NCBI GenBank assembly: GCA_002077065.1
Contig: NAJO01000003.1
Span: forward strand, 1-64,000
Source: Cryoendolithus antarcticus
Lineage: Eukaryota > Ascomycota > Dothideomycetes > Cladosporiales > Cladosporiaceae
Length of the DNA: 64,000 nt
Direction of reading: 5' to 3'
In this document: positions 22,101 to 32,329 of the stretch, one piece after another
Layout of the letters: every line of letters starts with the position of its first letter
How positions within the stretch are numbered: the stretch's first letter is position 1
The notes under the pieces: generated by a model
What the model was told of the DNA's origin: nothing
Seen by the model: only the letters and a program-made list of their open reading frames with translations
Databases searched by the model: none
Program-made: the position numbers and the translations under genes

Positions 22101-22953
22101 AGCTAGTAGCTTCGTCAAGAAGTCTGTCTTCGGTATCTCGGACTCCGTCTCGAAATTCACTGGCAGCATCAGCAAAGGTCTGGCAGCTGCAAGCATGGAC
22201 AAGGAGTTCCAAGACTCCCGTCGCAATGCCCGCTCGCGCAACAGACCGAAGCACGCTTTGTACGGCATCACATCTGGCGGCAATGCTTTTGCTAGCAGTC
22301 TGGCAAGTGGCATCGGAGGGCTGGCCAGACAGCCGCTTCAAGGTGCTGAGAAGGAGGGTGCTGCTGGCTTTGTAAAGGGGGTCGGCAAAGGTCTGCTCGG
22401 TCTGGCGACCAAGCCTGCGATCGGTGCCTTTGATCTCGCATCGAACATGGCTGAGGGGGTGAAGAACACGACCACAGTCTTCGACCAGGAAGGCCTCGAC
22501 CGCGTTCGTCTGACTCGCTTCATCGGCAGCGACGGCATCGTGCGCCCATACTCCCAGCGCGAAGCTCTCGGCCAGTTCTGGCTGAAGACCATGGATAACG
22601 GCAAGTGCTTCAACGAGTCATACATCGCTCATCTCGAACTCAACGCCGGCTCCAAGGGCGATGACCCGCAATCGCCTGTCAGCCGCTCGACTTCCGAGGC
22701 AAGCATGTTGGTGCTGGTCACGTATAACAGCATCATGCTTGTGCGGGCCAAGAAGCTCACGACAGAGTGGGACGTGCCGTTGAAGGATGTGCAGACTATC
22801 TCGAAGGAGCGCACCGGTATGAGCATCATGCTCAAGGGAGGGACAAACGGGCCTTTCATCCCTATCGCGGATGAGGGGAGTCGCAATTGGTTGTATAAGC
22901 AGGTTGCGGTGTCGGTGAATGCGTATAATGATAGGTGGAATGCGAAGGGTTGA
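13180..22953 (+). CDS. vps13: VPS13 bridge-like lipid transfer protein
   Basis: Giant protein of the VPS13 family, which forms a hydrophobic groove that moves phospholipids at organelle contact sites (ER, mitochondria, vacuole, prospore membrane). The frame is open for 3257 codons. The N-terminal chorein domain is clear (LESLVANLLNRFLGMYV, LEVLLELRR-type segment, residues 1-110), followed by the long repeat groove, the VAB/SHR-binding region (about 2000-2550) and the C-terminal ATG2-C/DH-like and PH-like parts (VGLFNNISSGVADIFYEPY, LTRFIGSDGIVRPY, then VPLKDVQTISKERTG near the end). A hidden intron is likely at 19692-19745. It is 54 nt, has no stop, with GTACGT donor, ACTGAC branch and TTGTAG acceptor. 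Its removal joins NPLTA to IYPYMRI and gives 3239 aa. The ATG at 13180 has a good context (CCGCCATGG). Confidence 0.96.
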   Translation: MVLESLVANLLNRFLGMYVRNFDPKQLNVGIWSGEVKLTNLELRREALDQFHLPLNVIEGHISSLVLQIPLSNLRGKPVRINIEDIFLLAAPKEDEEYNVEEEEDRAHSVKMEKLDSVEMLKERNTEGMSKEEQAKNQSFTAALTTTIIDNVQIQVKNVHIRYEDSISTPGHPFAAGLTLQELSAVSTDENWRPTWIQSTSDTTHKLATLGSLALYWDTDTKLLGTGTGQQDAKAQGIDHDDILKKFRDMIVKSDDPGISEHQYILKPVSGRAGVEMDKSGKTDRPKTKARLLFNELGFVLDDQQYRDVLMLVDLFHYFIRHQEYRKLQPAKRPKEDPKAWLQFAGKAVLDRIHDRNKQWSWANIANRRDDRKRYIELFKKKKKETPLTPEETKELEILERKLSYEDLRFWRSLARNQLRKENVGVKKAPAKSTWGSYIWGAKKEEETSADDGQMTEEQRNELYKAIDFSEKEQLAEAVDMPKEAIKLQVDMNLKTGGFTLRRDPHGKKTDILHLSFDDFSTEFVQRTDSTLVDLSLGGMRLFDGSTEGNLFEQMLRVKDASPVPKGKRIEELGDDGKPKNDNTDEKMEESDEDEDMDDDPFFALQLEQNPIDGHADTAVTIKLKAMEIIYNPNFVVQVTKFFKPPTQHMESINALMESAGSTVEGLRQQTRAGLEFALTEHKTVDVQLDLQAPLIIVPDSVIKKSSICLILDAGHISVRSDLIDKKTLADIQSKQKQQYTDKDFKQLETLMYDKFQVKLQDTQVLIGNTVEDTRKTLEPDNDSRAYHIVDRINMDLTIAACIIPKAGDLTKFSITGHLPVLHAMISDSKYKSLMKLLDFAIPKTDDAPADETRPISPEGQRTRPRQKSIMDQGGRPRQSSISSTDDDSLEASEKAGEVARKRDHDKAVQSSSAKHEDKSKGEVNPEQRNFEFKFTVDKLQGSLYRSDPNGKKPDQLLVDLIAETFGLEFYQRAYDMVADVKLRTFTVEDHVEASPQPEFRNLISSEDSDADKMQDLLTVHFQKVNNDHPVFKTKYEGIATNLDVALSTINLLVTRKTLLTLLDFVMVTFAGGDNTQTDDSKPKQIEGHDEAQSEPKKPQDVDKIRIKAQLKRVAVILNNDGIRLATLSLSSAEVGVLLMGKSMSVTAKLGNLGLVDDINQGVDEKSALRQIVSIQGDDLADFRYETFDAAAKEYPGHDTAIFLRAGSLKVNFITEPLRKIMEFGVKFGKMQAIFNAARDAAANQATKVQESASKMHFDILVKTPIVSFPRLIVTDSPERDLLTAYLGEIYASNKFVPIDDSKDADTVNKLSAGIHNIRLTSSFHYDGEKSEELELIDKVDLDFNISQADHKIGREQPDTEIEGAMSNINLRITEGQLRFIMELTRSIPSAFALESDEALEEEVKEEIPNSVLKPAKAIEDKPASKKTEPEKPSHLGPELGTDSETWTKLDFIFKIGAVGLELVSGPVDAPIGDLEAASLSKFSLNETSVKVRMISDGALESELLVQSFTITDTRTTEKNKFRKIMSLINTDVKQQFMASVSISGGDEKTLIALLTVDSPRVILALDYLFAVLNFVNKGLEQEAPLVVEEEKEDSTEPESDVASVSTQELVKRKTELHEAKDDAKPTDKSAMSISYRINVVDAQVVLIANPAISNSEAIVLGTKQVLVSQQHAMTLQVDKIGMFLCRMDRENDTRLRILDDFSIQTSLDMQSQGKGSSLMSIHVDIEPLVLRLSLRDILLAMQIVNRASAMSSSNDNKKLQDEGPKKLAQIKSTSTKPKDVKSTKMTAASTSKVQAKTISTAKTGTKKPEDKKAAGSAVMKREEMKIKMDGIRVVLIGDLHELPMLDWSVKKFDVDVRDWTGNMSADTGIDMFFNVYNFSKSAWEPLIEPWQLGFHMTKETGPDKLAVELYSRKSLELTITSSTIALASKSAQFLSSDEDVLSKPRGNDAPYRIRNYTGFELNVWSSGEADEDGQAAKLEDGEEKPWRFEDPTTTRETLSPEGQTGLIGIKLEGSGFDSIDRIPVNREGESLYNLKPRKDKVQHRMLVEITLGADNVKYITLRSPLLVENHTQIPLELGVYSPDEGHLLKIEKIAPGEARPAPVGAAFMHSLVLRPDQGFGYTWSNEKLFWKDLLKRPIRTLTCQGESNDSSPPFYFQMQASFDKNNPLTAYVSRVIDDGAESTDFDCRIYPYMRIRVSAPVEVQNLLPYDFKYRIYDKNTKKDWTNFLRKGGVSPVHVVELSHLLLMSVDMQDTPFKASEFAIINSPNNEDFRRERTVTVKDQSGLDLRLKLHYYNIPESGGAFKITIYAPYVILNRTGLELDVRSKAYFGGAKSAAGQTTFTDTDTDAGKPKPFMFSFPSDDRKNRALLKVGDSSWSQPVSFDAIGAAIDVKLPADSGRSEMHAGLTVTEGAGKYKLTKVVTITPRFVVKNKLSEAIQIREPGSSEATSLKPGELHPLRFLKQSTGAQLCLCYPGVNNTWSSPFNIDNTGSVHVKIAKAGERQQLVRIEILMEDSAIFIHLSKETKHWPFSMRNESDQEFLFWQANPNVDDDEEDRSSGWKPIRYRLPARSIMPYAWDYPASKNKNLILSANGKERHVKIAEIGNLIPFRIPAQATGGQQRQKIIDLNVIADGPTQTLVFSNYKPSKSLYKQKAGSASASTSIGFEVKDQDDDVTMKAGIRFAGIGISLVNSQLRELVYVTWRDIELKYTDSPLYQTVALTVKWIQIDNQLYGGIFPLIFYPSVVPKTGKEMEAHPIFRSAITRVKDDSYGVLYIKYFTFLMQQMTIEIDEDFIFAMLDFTKVPGASWSEEKEGQLVPETLDVPEPQQEQSGQDIYFELLHLQPMQFDLSFVRTERINAEDTGSSSTNPFMFAVNVLTMSIGNVNDAPIRYNALMLENARVSVNALISNIKSHYVQESLRQVHIVIGSADFLGNPVGLFNNISSGVADIFYEPYQGLVTDRPQDLGVGIAKGASSFVKKSVFGISDSVSKFTGSISKGLAAASMDKEFQDSRRNARSRNRPKHALYGITSGGNAFASSLASGIGGLARQPLQGAEKEGAAGFVKGVGKGLLGLATKPAIGAFDLASNMAEGVKNTTTVFDQEGLDRVRLTRFIGSDGIVRPYSQREALGQFWLKTMDNGKCFNESYIAHLELNAGSKGDDPQSPVSRSTSEASMLVLVTYNSIMLVRAKKLTTEWDVPLKDVQTISKERTGMSIMLKGGTNGPFIPIADEGSRNWLYKQVAVSVNAYNDRWNAKG

Positions 22954-24395
22954 GCGGACCGGTTTGTGGTGGGCTTGCGATGCGGAATGGTTGATTGCAT
23001 AGCGTGGTATTCGCATTAGAGAATGAGATACATGACGTGATAATGCTAGCGAACTTTCTTCAGATCAATGGGTTCGCTGTCGCGCGATGTAGGCCATCCT
23101 CTTTTCTACCTAGCCGCTTACACAGTTGCGGAGAGACTATGTTCAGGCTTGGGGAAGTAAAGGACTAATTTGCTACTTCGATGATGGAGAGCGGGTCGCT
23201 CGTTTCATGATGCGTGAGCCTAGATCTGCTCCACTGGAGTCTCGGCCAACTTGAGGCCCAACTGATGCGACTGCAGAAAAATCCCATGTGGGATCTCGGA
23301 AGTGACTTCCTGCATGCTCTGAGCTGCACCTTCCTGCTGACTTACTCGCTGTTGCAGCTGCTGTGGTGTGATTGTGTGAATCAAGAATGATCCTCGAGGA
23401 TCGGTATCGCACAAGTAGCGAGCTGGAGAAGCATTTGTTGTACGTAGATGGGCATTCCACAGAACATGAGGGGCATCGAAGCAGATCGCGTGTTGAGAGT
23501 ACCTTATGACTACGGTATGCGAACACGCCGTTGAGCTGCTTGGCCGTTGTCAGCCGTGTATTCCAGCTTCACCAGTATGAGCAAAAGCACAATACTCCTC
23601 TTCTCCACGCCGTCTCGCGGTGCGAGACAGCCATGATGGAAGGCGTTCTTCGCGTCACAAGGCGGCAGTGCAAGGCCAAGGACACGGTGCAAGACTGCTG
23701 TGAGCAAGCTCAGTGAGCACCTCGTGGGTTCGAAAAATGATGATAATCGTAAATCGACAGTGGTCGAGTTTCAGCGATTGGACTGAAAAGACCAGGTACT
23801 GAGCGATTGTCAGCGTGCTGCGATACTGGTGGAGAAGAGATTGCCGACTTGCTACACTTGATCTAAGCCAAAAGTCAAAGATTTGCTGGAGAGAAAAGGA
23901 AAGGTTATCAGACTGGAGGAGAAGTGGAAGGTGAACAGCAGTCAAGGGCCGCTTAGCCGCTAGCTGCTTAGTCCCAATGTTCGTGTGTCGGCTGAGTGAT
24001 GCTGAGATGTCGAGGCGATTACTTGAAGCGTATTCGTATGCTACTGTTTGTCTTCCCAGTCGTGAGCGGCTTGTCAACTGCTCCTCTCAGGTACAACGTA
24101 TTGGAAGTCCAACCACTTTCGAGGTTGAGCATCTCTCACGCCCTGTTACACGTCACGGCGGGTCCACGTGACCTTCGCCCTTCTACATCGAACGGTGCGA
24201 TAGTCCGCATGTGTCTTCCGTACTTGAAGGGGCATTATGGTAACGATGCTTCTCTCAATTGTGGGAAAGATGCTTGATACACTTCTTTTCGTCATTGTCT
24301 CGTGAGAGCTTTGCTATTCCTCTCACTTGACCACCCACAGACTGTACACAGTTTCGTTACATGTCAGTCGCCTGATCCACCTTGGTATATTGCAT
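22954..24395. other. intergenic region between VPS13 and the amino-acid permease
   Basis: The only coding-like signal is the minus-strand tail described separately (23220-23414). The rest (23700-24390) holds no frame that I can support. Confidence 0.4.
23220..23414 (-). CDS. possible terminal exon of a small unknown gene
   Basis: The minus strand carries an open tail that looks like real protein: RYLCDTDPRGSFLIHTIT, then a Gln-rich helix-like part (QQLQQRVSQQEG), ending in KLAETPVEQI before TAG at 23220. A plausible acceptor (CTCCAG) lies just upstream at about 23430. Several short upstream blocks (23510-23640) could supply 5' exons, but none joins unambiguously, so the start is unknown. No family recognised. 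Confidence 0.25.
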   Translation of the reverse strand: MCDTDPRGSFLIHTITPQQLQQRVSQQEGAAQSMQEVTSEIPHGIFLQSHQLGLKLAETPVEQI

Positions 24396-26589
24396 CTAAG
24401 CGACACTGCTCCTCCGCCTGTCCACACCACCCTTCTGCCTCTTGATACCGACCATCTGGATGATCTCGGTCCAGAAACCGACGGGCGGGTCCAAGAAAGT
24501 CGATTCGTACGCATCGACAGTGGGACGCTCCCAGGTAAGATCAGCACGCATCGGCGTGACGATCTTGGTCTTCTTGATAAGCTTCCAGGTGAAGAAGAAG
24601 ATGGGTGCTGTTGCAATGAGTTAGTTCATGGTTTGTTGAGCTGAATCAAAGGAGTGGTGGAACGTACCGAGGATCAACATGGTGTAGTAGATGAAGAAGT
24701 TCTCAACACTCCATGGCCTGAAACTGCTGTAGCCGTAGAAGAAGACGATGAACAGCATCCAGCCGAGACCAATGTATGCCTGGAGATCTTGTGTTAGCGA
24801 CGGGAAACAGCATGCGAGAATGATCACAAACATACGGAGTAAGGCTGGAACCAGCCCTTGTATGGAAACGTGCGACGATCAATGTTCTGGGCCTTGACAG
24901 CACGCCAGAAGAAGATGTATGTCACACACATGACAATGTAGTTGATGACTCCACCAGCAGTGACAAGATTGATGAGCCATCCCAAGACCTTGCTCGAACC
25001 ACTGCTGACTTGCAGGAACGACAGGCAAGGGAAGATCATGACGAAGGCGAAGCACCAAATTGGTACACCACCCTTGGTGCAGTGGCGCAGGATCTTCGGC
25101 GCACGACCCTCGAGCGCAAGCCCGTAGAGTGAGCGTGTGGCGCAGTAAGTGTAGGTGTTGCCAGCGCTGAAGATGGAAGTCACGAGGAGGGCGTTGACGA
25201 TGTGGGGCAAGACACCGATGCCAAGATTGGACATGGCGATAACGTAGGGCGAGGCCGCAGCAGTGCCGCCACCAGTTCCAGTGCCATTGACGACATCGAC
25301 AAGAGTCGGGTCCTTGGAAGAGACAACAATACCAGCGAATAGGGCGCCAGCGATGAAAAAGATACCGAACCGCCAGTACACAGTCTTGAATGCGTTCTTG
25401 ATGTAGATGCGGGGGCGCTTGGCCTCAGCAGCGACCATCGAAATGTACTCCGGGCCGACGACACAGAAGGAAGCACTCCACAGGGCTGCAAGAAAGCCCT
25501 CGAAGCGGCCAATGCTTCCGGTCGACAGATGCTCGGCGAACGCCAAGGGCGATTTCCAGTACCTGAAACCGTACGCATCGTTCGCAGGGTTGCCGCCGCA
25601 CATCGTCACAAAGGTAAAGCTGAACAGTAGGAAGATCAAGATGACCTTGCCACCTGAGAGCCAGAACTCGGCCTCTCCGTATGCTCTGACTGCTAGGACG
25701 TTGAGAAGACTATTTTGTACGTGTCAGCTCTGAGTATCGTGTTGTCTCACCGAAATCAAGCAAATTGCAACCAGCCTATAAAAGAGTGTGCGCCCGCTGG
25801 CTGCACACACGCAGTTGAATCTGCATCAATAGATACGAAAGGAAACTGGTCGCTATCGCTCATGAGATTTTCACTTCAAAGAAATGGTGCTCTGGACGCA
25901 ATAGCGCTGGTCGACAACGCGCGTAAAGGGGGGAGGGGCAATCATCCGGGCTAAAGAGATCTTCTCTGAAAAGAGTCGCACTGGGAGTTGCCGCATATGG
26001 GGAGATCGTACCCGTATAAAACCTATGCAATGCGTCAGTTCCCGATTCGAACAACTGAGATTGGAACATATTCAGATAGTGTACTCACAATACACGCAAT
26101 GGGGATGCTGTAGGCCGGGATGTGGTCACTCCAGTATCCGAGCACGGTAGTCAGAGCAGTGATCTCGAAGGGAATCAGAAGCGCCTCGTAGATGAAGAAG
26201 TTCCATCCGGCCATGAATCCGAAAGCTTCGTCTACGAAATGGCCTGCCAAGCGAATAAATCCACCAGATACAGGGAAGAGTACAGTCATCTCAGCAATGC
26301 AGTTGTTGACCAGGCCGAGGAAGCATGCGTAGACGAGGTAGGCGAGGAACAAGCTTGCAGGTCCTCCGCGCACGAGACCACCGCCGATGGAGACGAAGAG
26401 CGCAGTGCCAATGGAACCTCCAATGGCGATGAGCTGGATCTGTCGATTTCCAAGACGGCGCTGGAGCTGATCGGTGTTCTCTGCTATCTCGCCCTCTTGT
26501 GTGTATATGATGTCGCTATCATGGTAGTCCGGCGAGCCATCGGCATAGACGCCGGACTTCTCCTTGTCTTTGCTGTCCCAGAAAGGCAT
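24396..26589 (-). CDS. YAT-type amino-acid permease (APC superfamily) with 11-nt micro-exon
   Basis: Plasma-membrane amino-acid/H+ symporter of the fungal YAT family, 569 aa. Exons on the minus strand: 26589-26089, micro-exon 26022-26012, 25709-24836, 24779-24668 and 24607-24396. Introns are 66, 302, 56 and 60 nt. The N-terminus is hydrophilic (about 45 residues), then TM1 carries the signature GGSIGTALFVSIGGGL, followed by about twelve helices. The micro-exon supplies VLY plus two bases of Gly, restoring VLYGLLNVLAVRAYGEAEFW, which matches the family between TM5 and TM6. Further joins give FQPYSAYIGLGW and LILAPIFFFTWKL. The C-terminal tail ends in a basic RRRSS segment. All exon phases agree. 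Substrate specificity cannot be read from the sequence. Confidence 0.9.
26012..26022 (-). other. 11-nt micro-exon of the permease gene
   Basis: The 11 bases are flanked by AG (tail of the 66-nt intron) and GTACGA (donor of the 302-nt intron). They encode Val-Leu-Tyr and the first two bases of a Gly codon. Skipping them loses the reading frame of everything downstream, so accurate inclusion is needed for a functional transporter. Confidence 0.75.
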
Positions 26590-28263
26590 GGTGTTTGTGT
26601 CGCCAAAATATGGCGGGAGGTCGGGTTAGTGGTAAAGTGCGCAATGCGCGGAGGGTGTAGTAAAGAAAGAGGAAGTTCAGAAAGAATCTCAGAGCAGAGT
26701 ACTACGCCACGGGACCGCTGACTTTGAGAGAGACATGGGTTGGCGAGGTGGATGCAGGCTAGCTGGAGTGGTGGAGTAAGGTTTGATGTCACGACGGGGC
26801 CTGGGCAGAGGCGTCGAGCGGGCAGGGCACGCGACTCGACCAGTACTAGCTTTGCTTTGCGGCCTGGCACCGCATCCTCTCGCCTTTCTTTTGCGCACTA
26901 AGGCGGCGATGTGCGTGGCTTGGATCTGCAAAAGTTGCATGGCATGGTACTGACAAGGCGGGGTTCCTTACCAAAGGTTCGAGCCTCAGGGTTTCTCTCC
27001 CACGCGATCGGTAAGATTTACTGCGCGTTCTGTCAAGCCAAGTAATTCGCTAACCGGAAGCGCACAGCTCCGATGGTCATCGATCTCGTGTTCTGGATTC
27101 CATCTTGCTGCGAATAAGACCGCAATTGGTCGTTGGGCGTGATAAGCAGATTAGAGTGCGACCGCAGTGAGTCCGGTTCTGCCCATGGGCAGCATGCATG
27201 CACGCTCGCCAGCAGCCTTGTCGTATAGTGGCACAGTCATCATTGCAACTTCTCCGGGTGCGCGGCAACGCTAAACGGTCTGGGCTCCGAGAGGTACTGA
27301 GAAGTGGGGTTCACTTCGAGCCAAGAAATGGTATGGAGTGGGCGAAGTCAGATGTGACGTCCCAGATGTTGGTGTGTATGTTGGTTTGCCACCATCGACA
27401 CTATGCGCGCGATACCTCTCGAAAGAGGCCTCCGCTTCTAGTATGGACCAGAAATGTCCAAGGAAAGCAAAGGGCTCCATGCCCCATCCATGGAGTAGGA
27501 AGTGGTATGCTGAGATTGCAGAAGTTCGCTCTTCAACTCACCATTCAGTACTCCGAACAGTTGTCGATCGATACGGCCTAGCCGATACGGCACGAGCCTT
27601 CCCTCCACACCCGAGAGATATCACAGCGCCACGCCTACTACAACCGAGTGGCTTATCATGCAAGTACAGGAACATGTGTCTGATAAGGGAAGCAGTATCC
27701 CCAGTATCGTCTGATCAGCGACATGGGTCACGGGCGGAACGCGGTATGCTGCCGTTGAACAGTCAAAGCTTGACGCAGTATTCAATCTCCAACTAGACCG
27801 AAAGTCCAACAGTCAATGCTGTTGTATCATACAGTCCTGTTCTCGTTCAAGGCAGGTAATCGCCTACCGCTTTCGTACGACTTGCAGTCGTTGCGCCCTG
27901 TGAAGACTGCTCAGGGGTGCCCAGGTCTTCCTTCGCGCCATGCGTGAGTCCGAAGCCTTCCATTCCTCTGCCAAACCCAAGAGCTGCTCTGTCCAAAAAG
28001 TTCATGCCCTCCGTCTTGCGCTCGTCATGGCGAAAGCATCGTTCTGCTCGGAAAAACCAACGGGCACTCTGTTCAACAGCTCAATGCCCTCCATTTCGCG
28101 CTCGTCATGGCGAGGCCATCGCCACACATAGTAAGACTTGCGGGCAAGAGTGTTCGACAATGCTTGCCGTCGCACAGCCTCAGTAGTGATCAACAATGGC
28201 CATCATCCTGGTCGTGAAAGCATAACACATTTCTCGTTCAACGAGACACCGACAAAACCACTC
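26590..28263. other. intergenic region upstream of the permease, with an imperfect ~80-bp repeat
   Basis: No supported gene in 1.7 kb. The part next to 26590 is the permease promoter. The repeat near 27987-28121 is listed separately. Frames such as 27338-27796 look random in composition. Confidence 0.4.
27987..28121. repeat. imperfect tandem repeat, period about 80 bp
   Basis: Two copies of about 55 bp (27987-28041 and 28067-28121) share TCATGCCCTCC or its variant and an identical 14-base core GCGCTCGTCATGGC, offset by 80 bp. A weaker third copy may lie at about 27930-27985. On the minus strand both copies encode the same peptide style (RHDER..EG....L.R) but in different frames, because 80 is not a multiple of three. 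This suggests either a decayed coding duplication or a chance overlap. Confidence 0.6.
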
Positions 28264-29557
28264 TCAACATCGAAACGCCCTGTGCGCATCCCTCGGCGCC
28301 CTGTCGTTGTCGTTCGAGATGAGCTGCCGCCTGGCATAAGCAACCTGCACCATCACGTCAGTCTAGCTCTCCAACATGATACGATAGGACCAAACTCACC
28401 TCATCAAGGTCCTTCGCCAGGTTGGCGTTCTTGTCCAACATGCTCCTTACCTCCTCACAGACATTCCCCTTGAGCACAATCTCGCACTGCTTCGGCAACC
28501 ACCTCAGAATGTCAAAGGCGTTCGCATACACAGTAGTGTTACCATTCGTCCCACTGCCGTCCGCGCCTGGAATGACGAAAGGCATGTTGATGCACAGCTG
28601 CCTTAAGCGCCAGCAGTACCTGAAGCTCAGCCTCACGACCTCGGCGAAGCGCTCCAAGATGTCATTGTGCGTTGGGATCGTGACGTGAATGCGTTTGATC
28701 TGGCCACGGGAGCGCTGGTGCAGGGCTGAGAGGGTATATTGCGCGGTGTTGAGGTCGAGGGTGAAGACATTGTCGCCGTAGAGGATGTTGCGAGCTTCCT
28801 TGTAGACCAGCTTATTGGTGCGGAGGATCATGACGAGTAGCGGGTCGGCGTCTCGAGAACGAGCTGCGCGGACTGGGCTGAGGAGGTCTTCGGCGCTGCC
28901 AGACGCAGTGGCAGTGGCAGGGGTGCTTTGCGGTGAAGAGCGGTGGACGCCGGCGTAGACAGTCATAGGATTCGTGCTGTTCGGGTGTCCGGTAGTTGTT
29001 ACCGGGCCGCGATGCAGAGCGCGGACTGCACGGCGCCAAGGACGGGGTTGGGCCGCGGTGGATGTGGTGGGAACGGCCATCATAGCGGTGAGAGATCCTG
29101 GATCGCTGACCCTCGCTAAGGCTTGCTGGTTCTCGTCCACAGCCTCATAAGCCGTTGCCTTGGGGACAGGCGTCAGCTCTTTCGAGAGCATGATGGGGTA
29201 AGGTCGCGTCAAACACGCGCGGTAGATCTCCAGGCGCACCTCTGTCGGCAGGTCCATGAGTCTGAAGGGCTTGACCTCCACTTCCACCATCTGCTTCCCT
29301 TTGCCCTTGCCACATACAGGCGAGGGTCCACTCATCAACCCGTCCGCCATCCCTTCGGTTGCAACCCCCAGTACCCCATCATGATTCTCTGTTCCCGTGT
29401 GTGACCTCAAGCGCATCTTAGACCTCTTGACAGCCTCACCAACGGGATGCATAGAAGACCTCGTCTTGCGCTTCTTCCCAGCCTCATCATGGCGTAGTGA
29501 CCTATCCGTCAACGGCAAATCCATCGTATCCTCACGTGAGCCTGGTAATGCCGACAT
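28264..29557 (-). CDS. 2EXR/DUF7730-like protein of unknown function
   Basis: Two exons on the minus strand, 29557-28400 and 28344-28264, with a 55-nt intron (GTGAGT donor, ACTGAC branch, TGCAG acceptor), give 412 aa. Residues 1-95 are basic and disordered. At about 101-112 lies MDLPTEVRLEIY, the F-box-like opening typical of a very large dothideomycete family (2EXR/DUF7730). Further on are LRTNKLVYKEARNILYGDN and a Leu-rich helical part ending in LRQLCINMPFV. These are hallmarks of the same family. Proteins of this kind are abundant and mostly uncharacterised; substrate-recognition roles are only guessed. The ATG at 29557 is the first in frame; an earlier non-ATG extension is not supported. 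Confidence 0.75.
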
Positions 29558-30452
29558 CTCCCTCGAATCTAGCACGCGCGTTGTTGCCTGGAGCGGCCAG
29601 CGACCATGGGTGGTAAATAAATGACTCGACAAGGAGACATGCGGTAGAAGAGACCCTGTAATTCGTCCGTCTGGTCGAGCGTTTGCGTGAAGTAGTGGTA
29701 CGCGGCTTGATGCGGGAAGTGCGAAGGAAGTAGCGAGTTACGATGCGCGGGATGCAGTGCGTTTGTATGATGTTCTGATGAATCCAACGGTCGATCCGAG
29801 ACGCCCGAGTGTGGGCGTTATATGGTGGCAAGTGCAGATTAATCTGTTGTGGTAGTGTCCTGCGGGAGTGTCCGCCATGAGGTTGAAGTCAAGCTGGAAG
29901 GGACGCAGGCGTCTATTAGCGAGGAAGGCACGATCACAGCAGGACACCGCACGAAACTGCCACGCTGAAGGTAACAATGGACAAGTGAGACGCAGTGATG
30001 GGTTAAAGCTTCCATGCTCTCACACTGTCTCCTCAAGCAGGCTTCTGGCTTTCAGAAGCACTCCCATACGCCAGTGGTATTACGCCCTCGATTCCCATCT
30101 GTTACATTCTAACCCTTTGCAAAACCATCCATTACACGCCCCACACCCGTCCAAAATTTTCAATGCCCGGCCCCTGAAAGAGCCAGGCAGGTATAGTACA
30201 CCAGCGCCATCCGGGTCGTACACTCGTCATGCTAGAGATGAGGGAAAAGTCGATGCATTATGCGGACGATGCGCAACTGTATGGTCGCGCATCGCCGGTG
30301 ATTAGGAGCCGTGTAGAGGCTCAGTCGTGTGGTGATGGTCTAGAGAGACCTCGGTGACATAGGAAAGGATTGCGTGCAGGTCGAGCTCTCCGTGGAGTAG
30401 CGCGCTGCAGAGCCGCACACCAGAGAGGTGCTGGAAGTGCTCAAGCAAGCGC
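29558..30452. other. intergenic region between two minus-strand genes
   Basis: Contains the upstream region of the 2EXR-like gene and the downstream region of the C2H2 gene. Frames seen here look random, and no other feature is identified. Confidence 0.45.
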
Positions 30453-30674
30453 TCAATTATCTAGAGAGTTTTTCGCTGGATCTTCGGTGGTGGCGAGTAG
30501 CTCACTCAGCCGACGGATCTTGTCTGGGCTAATAGGCTTCGGTTGTGCGAGCGTAGGGTAGATGAGTGATGGATCTACGGCATTCTCCGTCTCCTCGTGT
30601 TTGATGACGGGCTCAGCGGACGCAGCTTCGTCCTGCACAGGCGCGAGTGGAGCTATATTCGAGCGTTCGTCCTC
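30453..30674 (-). other. coding-like C-terminal extension behind an in-frame UAG of the C2H2 gene
   Basis: Directly after the TAG at 30675-30677 the same frame stays open for 73 codons to a second stop at 30453. The sequence looks like genuine acidic regulatory protein (APVQDEAASAEPVIKHEE, PKPISPDKIRRLSELL). I tested nearby GT/AG pairs and found none that removes the TAG and keeps this frame. Either the stop is a recent nonsense change (CAG to TAG is a single transition) or a base-call error, or the codon is read through. Confidence 0.5.
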
Positions 30675-32329
<1,655 letters not shown>

